DNA of 64,000 nt from Edaphochlamys debaryana (Eukaryota; Chlorophyta; Chlorophyceae; Chlamydomonadales): contig JAEHOE010000251.1 in the NCBI GenBank assembly GCA_016858145.1, positions 1 to 64,000 of the forward strand. The letters run 5' to 3'. Positions 54,657-64,000 of this stretch are shown one piece after another. A model generated the notes under the pieces. The model saw nothing but the letters and a program-made list of their open reading frames with translations. It had not been told where the DNA came from and made no database searches. The translations under genes were made by a program, and so were the position numbers. How positions within the stretch are numbered: position 1 is the first letter of the stretch; every line of letters starts with the position of its first letter.

Positions 54657-57584
54657 ATGTCGCAATCTAAGGTGGATAGCGACCAGTGGGTGCTGAATCC
54701 TGGAGCCGAGGATTGCCCCAACTTCGACGACTGGTATGAGCACTACTACGCTGCAGTAGTGTTAAAGCGAGCTACAGCTGCTATCGTTGCTCCCGGGACG
54801 CCAGAGGGCGTCGCCGCTGAACCCCTTGCCCGAGGCATCCTTACACAGAAGGTCCACGCCGATGTGCTGCCTCTGCTACGGCACCAGTCCACAACTGCTG
54901 CCCTCGGAACGCTGAGTCATCTCTATGACAACGCGTTAGCAGCCAGTCGTGAGCGGGTGATATCTGCTTGGCACAATCTGCAGTGGCAGGGCATCGGCCA
55001 TGAAGGAGAATCACTGGAGTCCCTGTTCGGACGGGGTTACGCTCTGCGTGCCAAGCTTGGCTCACTGGGGCAGTGGTATGACGATGCTTCGCTAGTCTAC
55101 CGCCTGCTCCAATCGCTGACGGGCACGGAGCTAGAGGATACGGCCATACAGCAGATGGGGCTGCCTGCCCACGTGCGGGTTGCCACCCCGCCGGACCTGC
55201 TTGCCATCCTCTCTAACATCCAGTCCCTCAAGCGCCGCTCCCAGTCGGCCGCCCATGCCGCCCTAGGTCGGCCCACCGCTCGGCAACAGTCCACGATGGG
55301 CGGCGACCGCACCAGTGGGCGAGGCGTCGGCCGCGGCGGCGGCGGCGACAACGACAACCGCAAGGCCAACATCACCTGCCACAACTGCGGCGGTACCGGC
55401 CACTACGCCGCCGAATGCCCTTCCGAACCCCGAGGCGGCAACGCCAGCCGCGCTGGCCAGTCAGGCGGGCGCGGTAGGGGTAAGGAGGCGGCCGGCGAGC
55501 GGCAGGGGACACGCCGCGGGAAGGGCGGGAAGGACAAGGGCGGGCGGGAGAGGCAGCCTGACGGGCGCTCTCGTGTCATGGCGCTCACCAGCCTGTCGGC
55601 CGAGTCGGCCCTGCCTGCCCAGTCAGCCCTGCCTGCCGAGCCAGCCCTGCCTGTCGAGTCAGCGCTGGCGTGCAGCCCTGAGCCCCCTGCCACGGCGGCC
55701 TCCAAGTCGATTATTGACACGCCCCCCTTCGGCCTGTCCTCCTCCTTCCTAGTCGACTCTGGCGCCGCCCTGCACGGCACGTACGACAAGTCCGAACTGC
55801 ACCAGTACCGGGCCCTGTCCAACGGCCCCACGTTTGCCTACGGCAACGGCTCCGTACTGCGTGCCTCTGGCGTCGGCAAGATCTACCTGCTCGACATCAC
55901 AGCCCGTACCCACTCCGTGGCTACCATCTCGGACGTGTACTATGTGCCCGGCTCCAAGGTCAAGCTCTTGTCCGTGTCAACCTTGACCAAGAAGGGCGCC
56001 TCCATCCACTTCGGCCTCAACGACAACACCCTCTCTGTCGGTGACTCCACCCTGGAGCTGCGCTGCCACTCGGGTGTCTACAGTCCCAAGGCCCGTGTGG
56101 TGCCCCCGACCGTCCTGACCCCACAGGAGCGGGCGGCGGTGCGCGCCTACTGTGCTCAACTCAAGAGCATCACCGACGGCAACGACAACAGCAACTCAAG
56201 TGCGCTCCCGACGTGCAGTCCCGTATCTCCGTCGGTTGAGCCCCGGCCCCAGGCCGCCTCTGAGCCGGCACCGCAGCCTGCCCCCGTGTGTGCAGCGGTC
56301 GCCCTGCTCGTGTCCTCAGGCTCTCGGGTCAAGAGTCCCCGCGTGTCCTCAGGCTCTCAGGTCAAGAGCCACCCCGACTCCTCAAGCTCTGCGGTCAAGA
56401 GCCCTGTTCCGCGCCTGGCTGGAGCCCAGTTGTGCTCGCCCTTCGCGAAGACCGTCCTCCGTGCGGCTGAAGCACTCCCTTGCTCGCCCCACGTTGAGAT
56501 GAAGTCAGCGCCGCCTGCCCCCTGTGCCGCGGCTGCCTCCACCCCAAGTGCCCCTCTGGACCTCCCCTGCCTTCTCGCATCCGACTCAGAGTCCGACAGC
56601 GACGGCAGTGACTGCGACTCCGACGACTGCGACACTCCGCTAGTGCCCCACTTCGTCGTGACCCGTTCACAGGCCAAAGCCCCACCGCCTCCGCCTGTTG
56701 AGTCGCCTCTCAAGTCCAAGGTCGTGACCCGCTCCCAGGCCAAGGCCCCGCCGCCTTCGTCTGCTGATCCCCTGTCCAAGTTCAAGCCCCAAGGTTCTCC
56801 CAAGCCTTCGGCCCCCGTGGGAGCTAAGTCCGAGTTCTTTCCGTCCCTCGGCCCTCCCCCCGTCATGCCTTCGCCGCCCGTGGGAGCTCCGGCCGTCAGC
56901 CCCTCCGCTGAGGCCGCAGCCCTCCTCCACCGCCGGCTAGGCCACCTTGGCTTACGGAACCTTCGTCGTATGGTGCACAAGTCCCTAGCCCTCGGCATCG
57001 ACTCCGCCGTCACCCCCACTGCGGTTGATAAATTCGCCGCCAACCGGTGTGACGTCTGTGCCCAAAGCAAGTCGACCAAGCGCCCTGCACCCTCTTCCGG
57101 TCACAGAGGCTCCGCGCCCCTTGACCTGGTGCACATGGATTTGATGGGTCCCTTCACCAAGATCCCCACCATACACGACGAGCTGTACGTCCTCACCATG
57201 TACGACGACTGCTCGGGCTTCTCGTCTGTGCGGCTGCTCACCGCCAAGAACAAAGCCCCCTCGGCTGCCCAAGCCCTGATTGAGAAAGCCGAAAACCAGC
57301 TGGGCACTCGCGTCAAGCGTGTTCGGACCGACCGTGGCACTGAGGTCCTCAACACCGCCATGTCAACATGGTACGCGTCCAAGGGCATCGACCACAGCCC
57401 CTCTGTGCCCTATCGCCCTGAACAGAACGGTGCCGCTGAGCGTCTCAACCGCACCCTTCTGTCCTGCGCTCGAGCACTCCTGCTCTCGAGCAAGCTCCCT
57501 CCGCCTTTGGGGTTACGCCATCAAGACCGCCTGCACCCTCCGCAACCGGTCCCCCAAGGCTGGCGTCGATGCAACGCCCCATGA
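54657..57584 (+). CDS. Copia gag-protease-integrase
   Basis: The frame runs from the ATG at 54657 and is genuine copia polyprotein to about 57505; the last ~26 codons are out of frame with the family. The Gag helical region covers residues ~10-210. The zinc knuckle C-H-N-C-G-G-T-G-H-Y-A-A-E-C is near residue 240. The aspartic protease motif L-V-D-S-G-A is near 366. A low-complexity Pro/Ser linker carries S-R-V-K-S repeats and an acidic D-S-E-S-D-S-D run. The integrase zinc-binding H-x-G-H...C-D-V-C is at about 755-800. Catalytic residues follow at M-D-L-M-G-P (~826), R-T-D-R-G-T-E (~890) and Q-N-G-A-A-E-R (~927). Codons are strongly GC-ending. One frame break (net +1) near 57505 separates it from the rest of pol. 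Confidence 0.92.
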   Translation: MSQSKVDSDQWVLNPGAEDCPNFDDWYEHYYAAVVLKRATAAIVAPGTPEGVAAEPLARGILTQKVHADVLPLLRHQSTTAALGTLSHLYDNALAASRERVISAWHNLQWQGIGHEGESLESLFGRGYALRAKLGSLGQWYDDASLVYRLLQSLTGTELEDTAIQQMGLPAHVRVATPPDLLAILSNIQSLKRRSQSAAHAALGRPTARQQSTMGGDRTSGRGVGRGGGGDNDNRKANITCHNCGGTGHYAAECPSEPRGGNASRAGQSGGRGRGKEAAGERQGTRRGKGGKDKGGRERQPDGRSRVMALTSLSAESALPAQSALPAEPALPVESALACSPEPPATAASKSIIDTPPFGLSSSFLVDSGAALHGTYDKSELHQYRALSNGPTFAYGNGSVLRASGVGKIYLLDITARTHSVATISDVYYVPGSKVKLLSVSTLTKKGASIHFGLNDNTLSVGDSTLELRCHSGVYSPKARVVPPTVLTPQERAAVRAYCAQLKSITDGNDNSNSSALPTCSPVSPSVEPRPQAASEPAPQPAPVCAAVALLVSSGSRVKSPRVSSGSQVKSHPDSSSSAVKSPVPRLAGAQLCSPFAKTVLRAAEALPCSPHVEMKSAPPAPCAAAASTPSAPLDLPCLLASDSESDSDGSDCDSDDCDTPLVPHFVVTRSQAKAPPPPPVESPLKSKVVTRSQAKAPPPSSADPLSKFKPQGSPKPSAPVGAKSEFFPSLGPPPVMPSPPVGAPAVSPSAEAAALLHRRLGHLGLRNLRRMVHKSLALGIDSAVTPTAVDKFAANRCDVCAQSKSTKRPAPSSGHRGSAPLDLVHMDLMGPFTKIPTIHDELYVLTMYDDCSGFSSVRLLTAKNKAPSAAQALIEKAENQLGTRVKRVRTDRGTEVLNTAMSTWYASKGIDHSPSVPYRPEQNGAAERLNRTLLSCARALLLSSKLPPPLGLRHQDRLHPPQPVPQGWRRCNAP

Positions 57585-59532
57585 GCTCTTCTTCGGCACC
57601 AAGCCCGACATCTCCATGTTGCGGGTCTTTGGGTCCCCTGTTTACCCCTATCTGCCCAAGAAGCAGCGTCCCCACAAGTTCTCCCCCGCCGCCTCCCTTG
57701 GCTACCTCGTTGGCTACGGCAACGGCGGCAGTGAGTACCTTGTGTTTACCCCGGCCCCTCACGGCAAGGGCACCGTCACGTCCCACTGGTCCGTCACCTT
57801 CAATGAGACCGCTGTCGGCACGTACCACGGCCCCCCGTCCCCTTCGTTTCTTCTCGCCCCCGATGGTGACTTCAACGATGGAGACGATGATGAGGATGAT
57901 GACGGCACCGGCCCGGCCCTGAGGGCGGCGGGTATGGCTGTACTCATGGCCCGTGCCGCTGCCTCTGCCCTGCCGTCTCCGGATCCTGGTTCGCTTGAGG
58001 AAGCGATAAAGCTGCCCGACGCTGATCAGTGGTATCAGGCCTGTGTTGAAGAGCTAGACGCCCTTGCTGCCAATGGCACGTGGGAGCTTGGTCCCCTTCC
58101 CCCAGGCGTTAAGGCTTTGCCCGTTAGATGGGTCTTCAAGCGCAAGATGGCTGCGGATGGTAGCGTTGAGCGTTATAAGGCAAGGCTGGTCGTTAAAGGG
58201 TTTATGCAACGCGAGGGAGTTGATTACTCTGAGGTGTTTGCACCCACCGGCCGCCAGGCAACGCTGCGTTCGTTGCTGGCACTTGTGGCTGGGCGGGACT
58301 ATGAGCTGCATCACCTAGATGTGCGTACGGCTTTCCTGAATGGAGACCTCGAGGAGCCGGTGTGGATTGATCAGCCTCCGGGTTTTGAGGACAGTAGCAT
58401 GAACAAGTGTCGGTTAATCAAGTCTCTGTACGGACTGAAGCAGGCCCCACGCGCATGGCACCTTAAGCTCAAGAGCACTCTGGTTGCTTTGGGCTATGCC
58501 CCCTCTAGCGCTGACCCTGGTCTGTTCATTCGCTGGGCCGCTAGCAAGCCAACGTTCATTGTGATTCACGTCGATGACATGCTACTGGCAGCACCCAATC
58601 GGGCGCTGGTTCGCCAGGCAAAGGACGAGATTATGAAGGCGTTTGACACTAGGGATTTGGGCGAGGTTGCGACGTTCCTAGGGATGGATATCTCGAGGGA
58701 CCGGCGCACGCACTCATTGCGCCTGTCCCAGCATCGGTATGCGGCTGAGCTGGTGAACAAGTTTGACATGGGTGCGTCGAAGACTAGGTCTTTGCCTCTA
58801 TCAGCTGGCACGGTTCTGGTGCGCGCTGATATGGAGGGCGGCAATGCGAAGGTGTTGAGCGCGGCAGAGTTGAAGAGGTACCGAGAGTTGGTTGGTGGAC
58901 TCATGTACCTAGCGAACGGCACTAGGCCGGACCTGGCCCACAGCACGGGCGCCCTAGCGCGTTATATGGCGCAGCCCACAGAGTCTCACTGGGCTGCGGC
59001 CAAAGGTGTGCTGCGTTATCTGGCGGGTTCGATTGACAAGTGTCTGTTGTTTAGCGGCAGTGCGGAGACTATTGTTTGCTATGCAGATGCGGACTTTGCG
59101 GGTGATCTGAGCACTCGCAGGTCCACCACAGGCTTTGTGTTCCTGATGGGTGGCGCAGCGGTGAGCTGGCAGTCTCGCCTGCAGCCGACCGTTGCGGTTT
59201 CCACTGTTGAGGCTGAATATCAGGCTGCCTCAAGTGCGACCAAGGAGGCCCTGTGGTTTCGGAATCTGCTGGCTGATCTGGGTGTGCAGAATTCGTCTTC
59301 GATCCTGATTTTTGGTGACAATCAGGGATCTCTGGCCCTCACCAAGAACCCTGTCCTATCGGCACGTTCTAAGCACATTGACGTGCTGCATCACTTTGTA
59401 CGTGAGCGTGTGGAGATGGGACACGTGGACTTCAAGTACGTTAGCACTGACAAGCAGGTAGCGGACGCGCTGACCAAGTCTGTGCCCGTGCAGAAGTTTG
59501 TGTGGTGCTGCGGTGAGATGGGTATGGTTTGA
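57505..59532 (+). CDS. Copia reverse transcriptase and RNase H
   Basis: This continues the polyprotein after the frame break, starting at L-W-G-Y-A, the usual end of copia integrase. Then come an acidic run (F-N-D-G-D-D-D-E-D-D-D), the reverse transcriptase start (R-W-V-F-K-R-K and K-A-R-L-V-V-K-G) and the catalytic Asp in H-L-D-V-R-T-A-F-L-N-G. The second catalytic box is H-V-D-D-M-L (usual Y-V-D-D). RNase H has Y-A-D-A-D-F-A-G, S-T-V-E-A-E-Y and F-G-D-N-Q-G-S, ending with A-D-A-L-T-K. No internal stop is seen. The open frame extends upstream to 57280 only as a shadow of integrase. Codon use is less GC-ending than in the first half. Confidence 0.92.
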   Translation, partial: LWGYAIKTACTLRNRSPKAGVDATPHELFFGTKPDISMLRVFGSPVYPYLPKKQRPHKFSPAASLGYLVGYGNGGSEYLVFTPAPHGKGTVTSHWSVTFNETAVGTYHGPPSPSFLLAPDGDFNDGDDDEDDDGTGPALRAAGMAVLMARAAASALPSPDPGSLEEAIKLPDADQWYQACVEELDALAANGTWELGPLPPGVKALPVRWVFKRKMAADGSVERYKARLVVKGFMQREGVDYSEVFAPTGRQATLRSLLALVAGRDYELHHLDVRTAFLNGDLEEPVWIDQPPGFEDSSMNKCRLIKSLYGLKQAPRAWHLKLKSTLVALGYAPSSADPGLFIRWAASKPTFIVIHVDDMLLAAPNRALVRQAKDEIMKAFDTRDLGEVATFLGMDISRDRRTHSLRLSQHRYAAELVNKFDMGASKTRSLPLSAGTVLVRADMEGGNAKVLSAAELKRYRELVGGLMYLANGTRPDLAHSTGALARYMAQPTESHWAAAKGVLRYLAGSIDKCLLFSGSAETIVCYADADFAGDLSTRRSTTGFVFLMGGAAVSWQSRLQPTVAVSTVEAEYQAASSATKEALWFRNLLADLGVQNSSSILIFGDNQGSLALTKNPVLSARSKHIDVLHHFVRERVEMGHVDFKYVSTDKQVADALTKSVPVQKFVWCCGEMGMV

Positions 59533-59687
59533 CTTTGCTCCATGCGGTCGTGCTGGTGACCAGCCCGCGTGGGAGTGTTGCGGTATTGGGGTTGGGGGCG
59601 GTCAGCTTCCCAGCACCATGCCCGTAGCAACAGTGAGCGAGCGGTGACTAGGCGCAGCATGCGTAGCATAGGTCAAGGCCGGGTGCG
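59533..59687 (+). other. Remnant of the copia 3' untranslated region
   Basis: About 155 bp follow the stop. The purine-rich GGGGTTGGGGGCGG (about 59586-59600) could be the polypurine tract, but no LTR follows. Confidence 0.45.
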
Positions 59688-62600
59688 AGGTACAGCGCTG
59701 CAGCTCCACCCCACAAAACCCTTCATAAGCGGGCCCCGAGCTCGCGCTCTGAGGCTTGGGAGCGCACACCCCGGCAGCAACGCAAGCTCCCTCCGCTGTC
59801 AAAATCTCATACTGGACACACCTCCGTCGCATGCAGTGGCCGGCCCTGGAATGGCTGGGCTGCCGCCCGCCGTCTCCAGCAGCAGGCAAGCCCCCTGCAC
59901 GCCTCCGCCCTCAAATGGCTGTGCACCCCCAGCTTGTCCGCCCTTGATAGCGGCGACAAGCACGCCCTGCACGGACCACACCGCTTGGTGTCGTCAAATA
60001 CAGACGGACAAGCTGCTGCCTCTGCTCCTCCAAGCTGCGTGGGGGAGCCCGCTCAACCGCTCACGCTGCATGCAGGCAAGGCCCAGTGACCCCTGCGGCT
60101 GGGCGCCGCAGGACAGACACTTGAGCCCGTGATGAGCCGGGCGTGCGACCAGAGCCAGCCGTGGGAACAGAGCACGAGCCTCCTCACAGGGCCGCGGCCG
60201 CGGCACCCCTGCCTACCTGCGTGTGCCCGGACCCGGTTGCACATTGCCCGGTTGCTAACCCCTGCGTGTGGCTGGCCCTGCCACGGCCACAGCCGCGTCC
60301 AACGAGTGCCTCCCGCCGCTGCGCTCCGGACCCCGCGCAGCTGCGCGTGCACCTGCCTCTCGAGATGCAACCACCAGGACCAGACCCCCATGAAAGCTTG
60401 CTGCCGTGGCACAAGGCCGGGTGGGGGCGTTGGCGGCGGGCATTCCCGCAATGCTTTGGAGACGGACCTCGTCGGACCCCCAAGAAGCTCGGGCTCTTGC
60501 CAGACCTTATGCACCTCCTCGCCAAGGGATGACAACACCCTCCAGACTGCTGCTTGCTGTGCGACCGCGCGCGGCTGCACCCGCGAGATGCGTCGATCAA
60601 GGCGCAGCTTGGCGAGCGCGAGTGCCAATGTCGAGCTGCATAGGAGTAGCCGGGCGACTCAGCTATCATGGGCAGCAGTCGACCAGACATCGCGTGTAAG
60701 TCGTGCGATGGCGCGAAGCCCTTCTTTTGTGAGGCGTCACAGCGAGCGCTCTGCTCGAGGCCTATTATGTTCTACGCAAAGCCAGCTATCAGCGGATGCA
60801 TCCAACGAGCTGAAATGAGGGAGGCGGCCCGGGCGCGGTCGCGAACTTGGTGTGTCGCCTAGAGGCGCCATAGGAAGGGAGAACAAGCAAGTAGAGCTAT
60901 AATCTATGACAAAGTCTAAAACGGGCGTACTGCTATGAAAGCCCCAGACTGCGCGTCGACATCGCTGTCGTGCAGGCGTGCCGTCGGGCCCTCGCCCCCC
61001 GCTCCGGCCAGCGCTCGGACAAGTGCCCTTCCCATGCACGCCGGCTCGCATAGCATGGCCCTCACACGAGCGACGCTCAATGCACGACTCCATGCAGGGT
61101 CCCGCACGCGGACGGAAGGCGGGGCAAGACGGGGACTCCGAGGCGAGGTCCTGAACATACGAGGTGCCGGGGGCCGGACCGCCCCGCAACGCGCAACTGG
61201 GCGCAACACAGCCCATGCACCCGGCCCAACTTTGCCCTCTGCCAAGGCATGAGAAATACGGCAGCAGGCCACAGCCGCGCCTACCCCGCCCCACCTCCAC
61301 CCGCCGCCCTGACAACCAAGGCTGCGCCAGGCCAGCGGGCCGCTACTGGCCCCGCAATCCTCACGCCTTTTCACAGCGTCGCCCTTGCAGCCTACGCCAG
61401 CCGAGAGAGCGACACAAGGAGCAGCCCGGCAGCATAGAGGCGTCGAGAAACGCCGTGCACATGGCAGGTACAGCGCTGCAGCTCCACCCCACAAAACCCT
61501 TCATAAGCAGGCCCTGAGCTCGCGCTCTGAGGCTTGGGAGCGCACACCCCGGCAGCAACGCAAGCTCCCTCCGCTGTCAAAATCTCATACTGGACACACC
61601 TCCGTCGCATGCAGTGGCCGGCCCTGGAATGGCTGGGCTGCCGCCCGCCGTCTCCAGCAGCAAGCAAGCCCTCTGCACGCCTCCGCCCTCAAATGGCTGT
61701 GCACCCCCAGCTTGTCCGCCCTTGATAGCGGCGACAAGCACGCCCTGCACGGACCACACCGCTTGGTGTCGTCAAATACAGACGGACAAGCTGCTGCCTC
61801 TGCTCCTCCAAGCTGCGTGGGGGAGCCCGCTCAACCGCTCACGCTGCATGCAGGCAAGGCCCAGTGACCCCTGCGGCTGGGCGCCGCAGGGCAGACACTT
61901 GAGCCCGTGATGAGCCGGGCGTGCGACCAGAGCCAGCCGTGGGAACAGAGCACGAGCCTCCTCACAGGGCCGCGGCCGCGGCACCCCTGCCTACCTGCGT
62001 GTGCCCGGACCCGGTTGCACATTGCCCGGTTGCTAACCCCTGCGTGTGGCTGGCCCCGCCACGGCCACAGCCGCGTCCAACGAGTGCCTCCCGCCGCTGC
62101 GCTCCGGACCCCGCGCAGCTGCGCGTGCACCTGCCTCTCGAGATGCAACCACCAGGACCAGACCCCCCATGAAAGCTTGCTGCCGTGGCACAAGGCCGGG
62201 TGGGGGCGTTGGCGGCGGGCATTCCCGCAATGCTTTGGAGACGGACCTCGTCGGACCCCCAAGAAGCTCGGGCTCTTGCCAGACCTTATGCACCTCCTCG
62301 CCAAGGGATGACAACACCCTCCAGACTGCTGCTTGCTGTGCGACCGCGCGCGGCTGCACCCGCGAGATGCGTCGATCAAGGCGCAGCTTGGCGAGCGCGA
62401 GTGCCAATGTCGAGCTGCATAGGAGTAGCCGGGCGACTCAGCTATCATGGGCAGCAGTCGACCAGACATCGCGTGTAAGTCGTGCGATGGCGCGAAGCCC
62501 TTCTTTTTGTGAGGCGTCACAGCGAGCGCTCTGCTCGAGGCCTATTATGTTCTACGCAAAGCCAGCTATCAGCGGATGCATCCAACGAGCTGAAATGAGG

Positions 62601-64000
62601 GAGGCGGCCCGGGCGCGGTCGCGAACTTGGTGTGTCGCCTAGAGGCGCCATAGGAAGGGAGAACAAGCAAGTAGAGCTATAATCTATGACAAAGTCTAAA
62701 ACGGGCGTACTGCTATGAAAGCCCCAGACTGCGCGTCGACATCGCTGTCGTGCAGGCGTGCCGTCGGGCCCTCGCCCCCCGCTCCGGCCAGCGCTCGGAC
62801 AAGTGCCCTTCCCATGCACGCCGGCTCGCATAGCATGGCCCTCACACGAGCGACGCTCAATGCACGACTCCATGCAGGGTCCCGCACGCGGACGGAAGGC
62901 GGGGCAAGACGGGGACTCCGAGGCGAGGTCCTGAACATACGAGGTGCCGGGGGCCGGACCGCCCCGCAACGCGCAACTGGGCGCAACACAGCCCATGCAC
63001 CCGGCCCAACTTTGCCCTCTGCCAAGGCATGAGAAATACGGCAGCAGGCCACAGCCGCGCCTACCCCGCCCCACCTCCCCCCGCCGCCCTGACAACCAAG
63101 GCTGCGCCAGGCCAGCGGGCCGCTACTGGCCCCGCAATCCTCACGCCTTTTCACAGCGTCGCCCTTGCAGCCTACGCCAGCCGAGAGAGCGACACAAGGA
63201 GCAGCCCGGCAGCATAGAGGCGTCGAGAAACGCCGTGCACATGGCAGGTACAGCGCTGCAGCTCCACCCCACAAAACCCTTCATAAGCAGGCCCTGAGCT
63301 CGCGCTCTGAGGCTTGGGAGCGCACACCCCGGCAGCAACGCAAGCTCCCTCCGCTGTCAAAATCTCATACTGGACACACCTCCGTCGCATGCAGTGGCCG
63401 GCCCTGGAATGGCTGGGCTGCCGCCCGCCGTCTCCAGCAGCAAGCAAGCCCTCTGCACGCCTCCGCCCTCAAATGGCTGTGCACCCCCAGCTTGTCCGCC
63501 CTTGATAGCGGCGACAAGCACGCCCTGCACGGACCACACCGCTTGGTGTCGTCAAATACAGACGGACAAGCTGCTGCCTCTGCTCCTCCAAGCTGCGTGG
63601 GGGAGCCCGCTCAACCGCTCACGCTGCATGCAGGCAAGGCCCAGTGACCCCTGCGGCTGGGCGCCGCAGGGCAGACACTTGAGCCCGTGATGAGCCGGGC
63701 GTGCGACCAGAGCCAGCCGTGGGAACAGAGCACGAGCCTCCTCACAGGGCCGCGGCCGCGGCACCCCTGCCTACCTGCGTGTGCCCGGACCCGGTTGCAC
63801 ATTGCCCGGTTGCTAACCCCTGCGTGTGGCTGGCCCCGCCACGGCCACAGCCGCGTCCAACGAGTGCCTCCCGCCGCTGCGCTCCGGACCCCGCGCAGCT
63901 GCGCGTGCACCTGCCTCTCGAGATGCAACCACCAGGACCAGACCCCCCATGAAAGCTTGCTGCCGTGGCACAAGGCCGGGTGGGGGCGTTGGCGGCGGGC
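59688..64000 (+). repeat. Second satellite A array
   Basis: Unit starts are at 59700, 61478 and 63258, giving 1778 and 1780 bp; the third unit runs off the window. None carries the 35 bp or 73 bp LINE tails. Shared differences from the first array (TGTAAGTCGTGCG, TTCTACGCAAAG, GGGTCCCGCACGC) show that it amplified separately. Confidence 0.95.

Larger units (their letters stand above)
53692..59687 (+). mobile_element. Ty1/copia retrotransposon, 3'-truncated
   Basis: Order: palindromic LTR region, primer-binding site, gag, protease, integrase, reverse transcriptase, RNase H. Integrase before reverse transcriptase defines the copia superfamily; related elements (for example Osser of Volvox) are known in volvocine algae. 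No copy of the TGTTAAGG LTR follows the coding region. The element stops at 59687 against satellite A, so it cannot transpose by itself. Confidence 0.92.

Noticed and set aside
54657..59532. Programmed frameshift between the two parts of copia pol
   Set aside because: The break lies in integrase just before reverse transcriptase, not at gag/pol, and no slippery site is obvious, so a mutation is more likely.

Overview
The window looks like nuclear DNA of a chlorophyte green alga, most likely a volvocine (Chlamydomonas/Volvox-type) genome. The grounds are very GC-rich sequence with GC-ending codons, short GT-AG introns, LINE retrotransposons ending in a fixed non-poly(A) 3' tail, a Ty1/copia element, and fragments of a eukaryotic nascent polypeptide-associated complex alpha (NAC-alpha) gene. 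The species cannot be fixed from the sequence. I see no intact host gene, no rRNA or tRNA gene and no prokaryotic operon. The region is heterochromatin-like, built from satellites, segmental duplications and nested transposons, as in a centromere-proximal or subtelomeric block.

Layout. 1-425: three copies of a ~150 bp tandem repeat. 480-2448 (-): a decayed transposase-like gene. 2595-3865: inverted copy of the 5' part of the DDE transposon found again at 44.6-46 kb. 3638-4499: a palindromic element with ~220 bp inverted arms. 4676-6272: partial copy of satellite B. 6474-8021: inverted copy of satellite A, forming a large head-to-head palindrome with the forward array 8022-16774 (period 1.78-1.83 kb, alternating two unit types). 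Unit 5 is split by a nested insertion (16775-21054) that itself holds a minus-strand LINE (17859-19529). Unit 6 is split by a plus-strand LINE (21448-24137). 24768-44604: tandem array of satellite B (units of 4097, 4105, 3113 and 3114 bp plus partial ends). Every complete B unit carries a minus-strand NAC-alpha C-terminal (UBA) exon fragment with two frame lesions. The long B units also hold a ~1 kb unclassified retroposon (element C) with 13 bp target duplications. 44643-51876: a DDE-type DNA transposon region with 135 bp terminal inverted repeats, a multi-exon transposase-like gene and a five-copy palindrome-bearing subterminal array. 51.9-53.0 kb: CATCCG-rich low-complexity DNA. 53042-53691: satellite A fragment. 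53692-59687: a Ty1/copia retrotransposon with a palindromic 5' LTR region, a half-tRNA-type primer-binding site, a frame-broken gag-pol and no 3' LTR. 59688-64000: a second satellite A array, running off the window.

The genes do not form a pathway. The interest lies in how satellites, LINE tails and transposons record their order of insertion. Satellite A units come with and without a 35 bp LINE tail, which gives occupied and empty sites. Two satellite A segments share one 73 bp LINE-tail insertion, so the inverted arm and the forward array descend from one ancestor. Satellite B has amplified a captured host-gene fragment. The least familiar pieces are the DDE transposon at 45-52 kb and element C; I can name neither to a described family from sequence alone.
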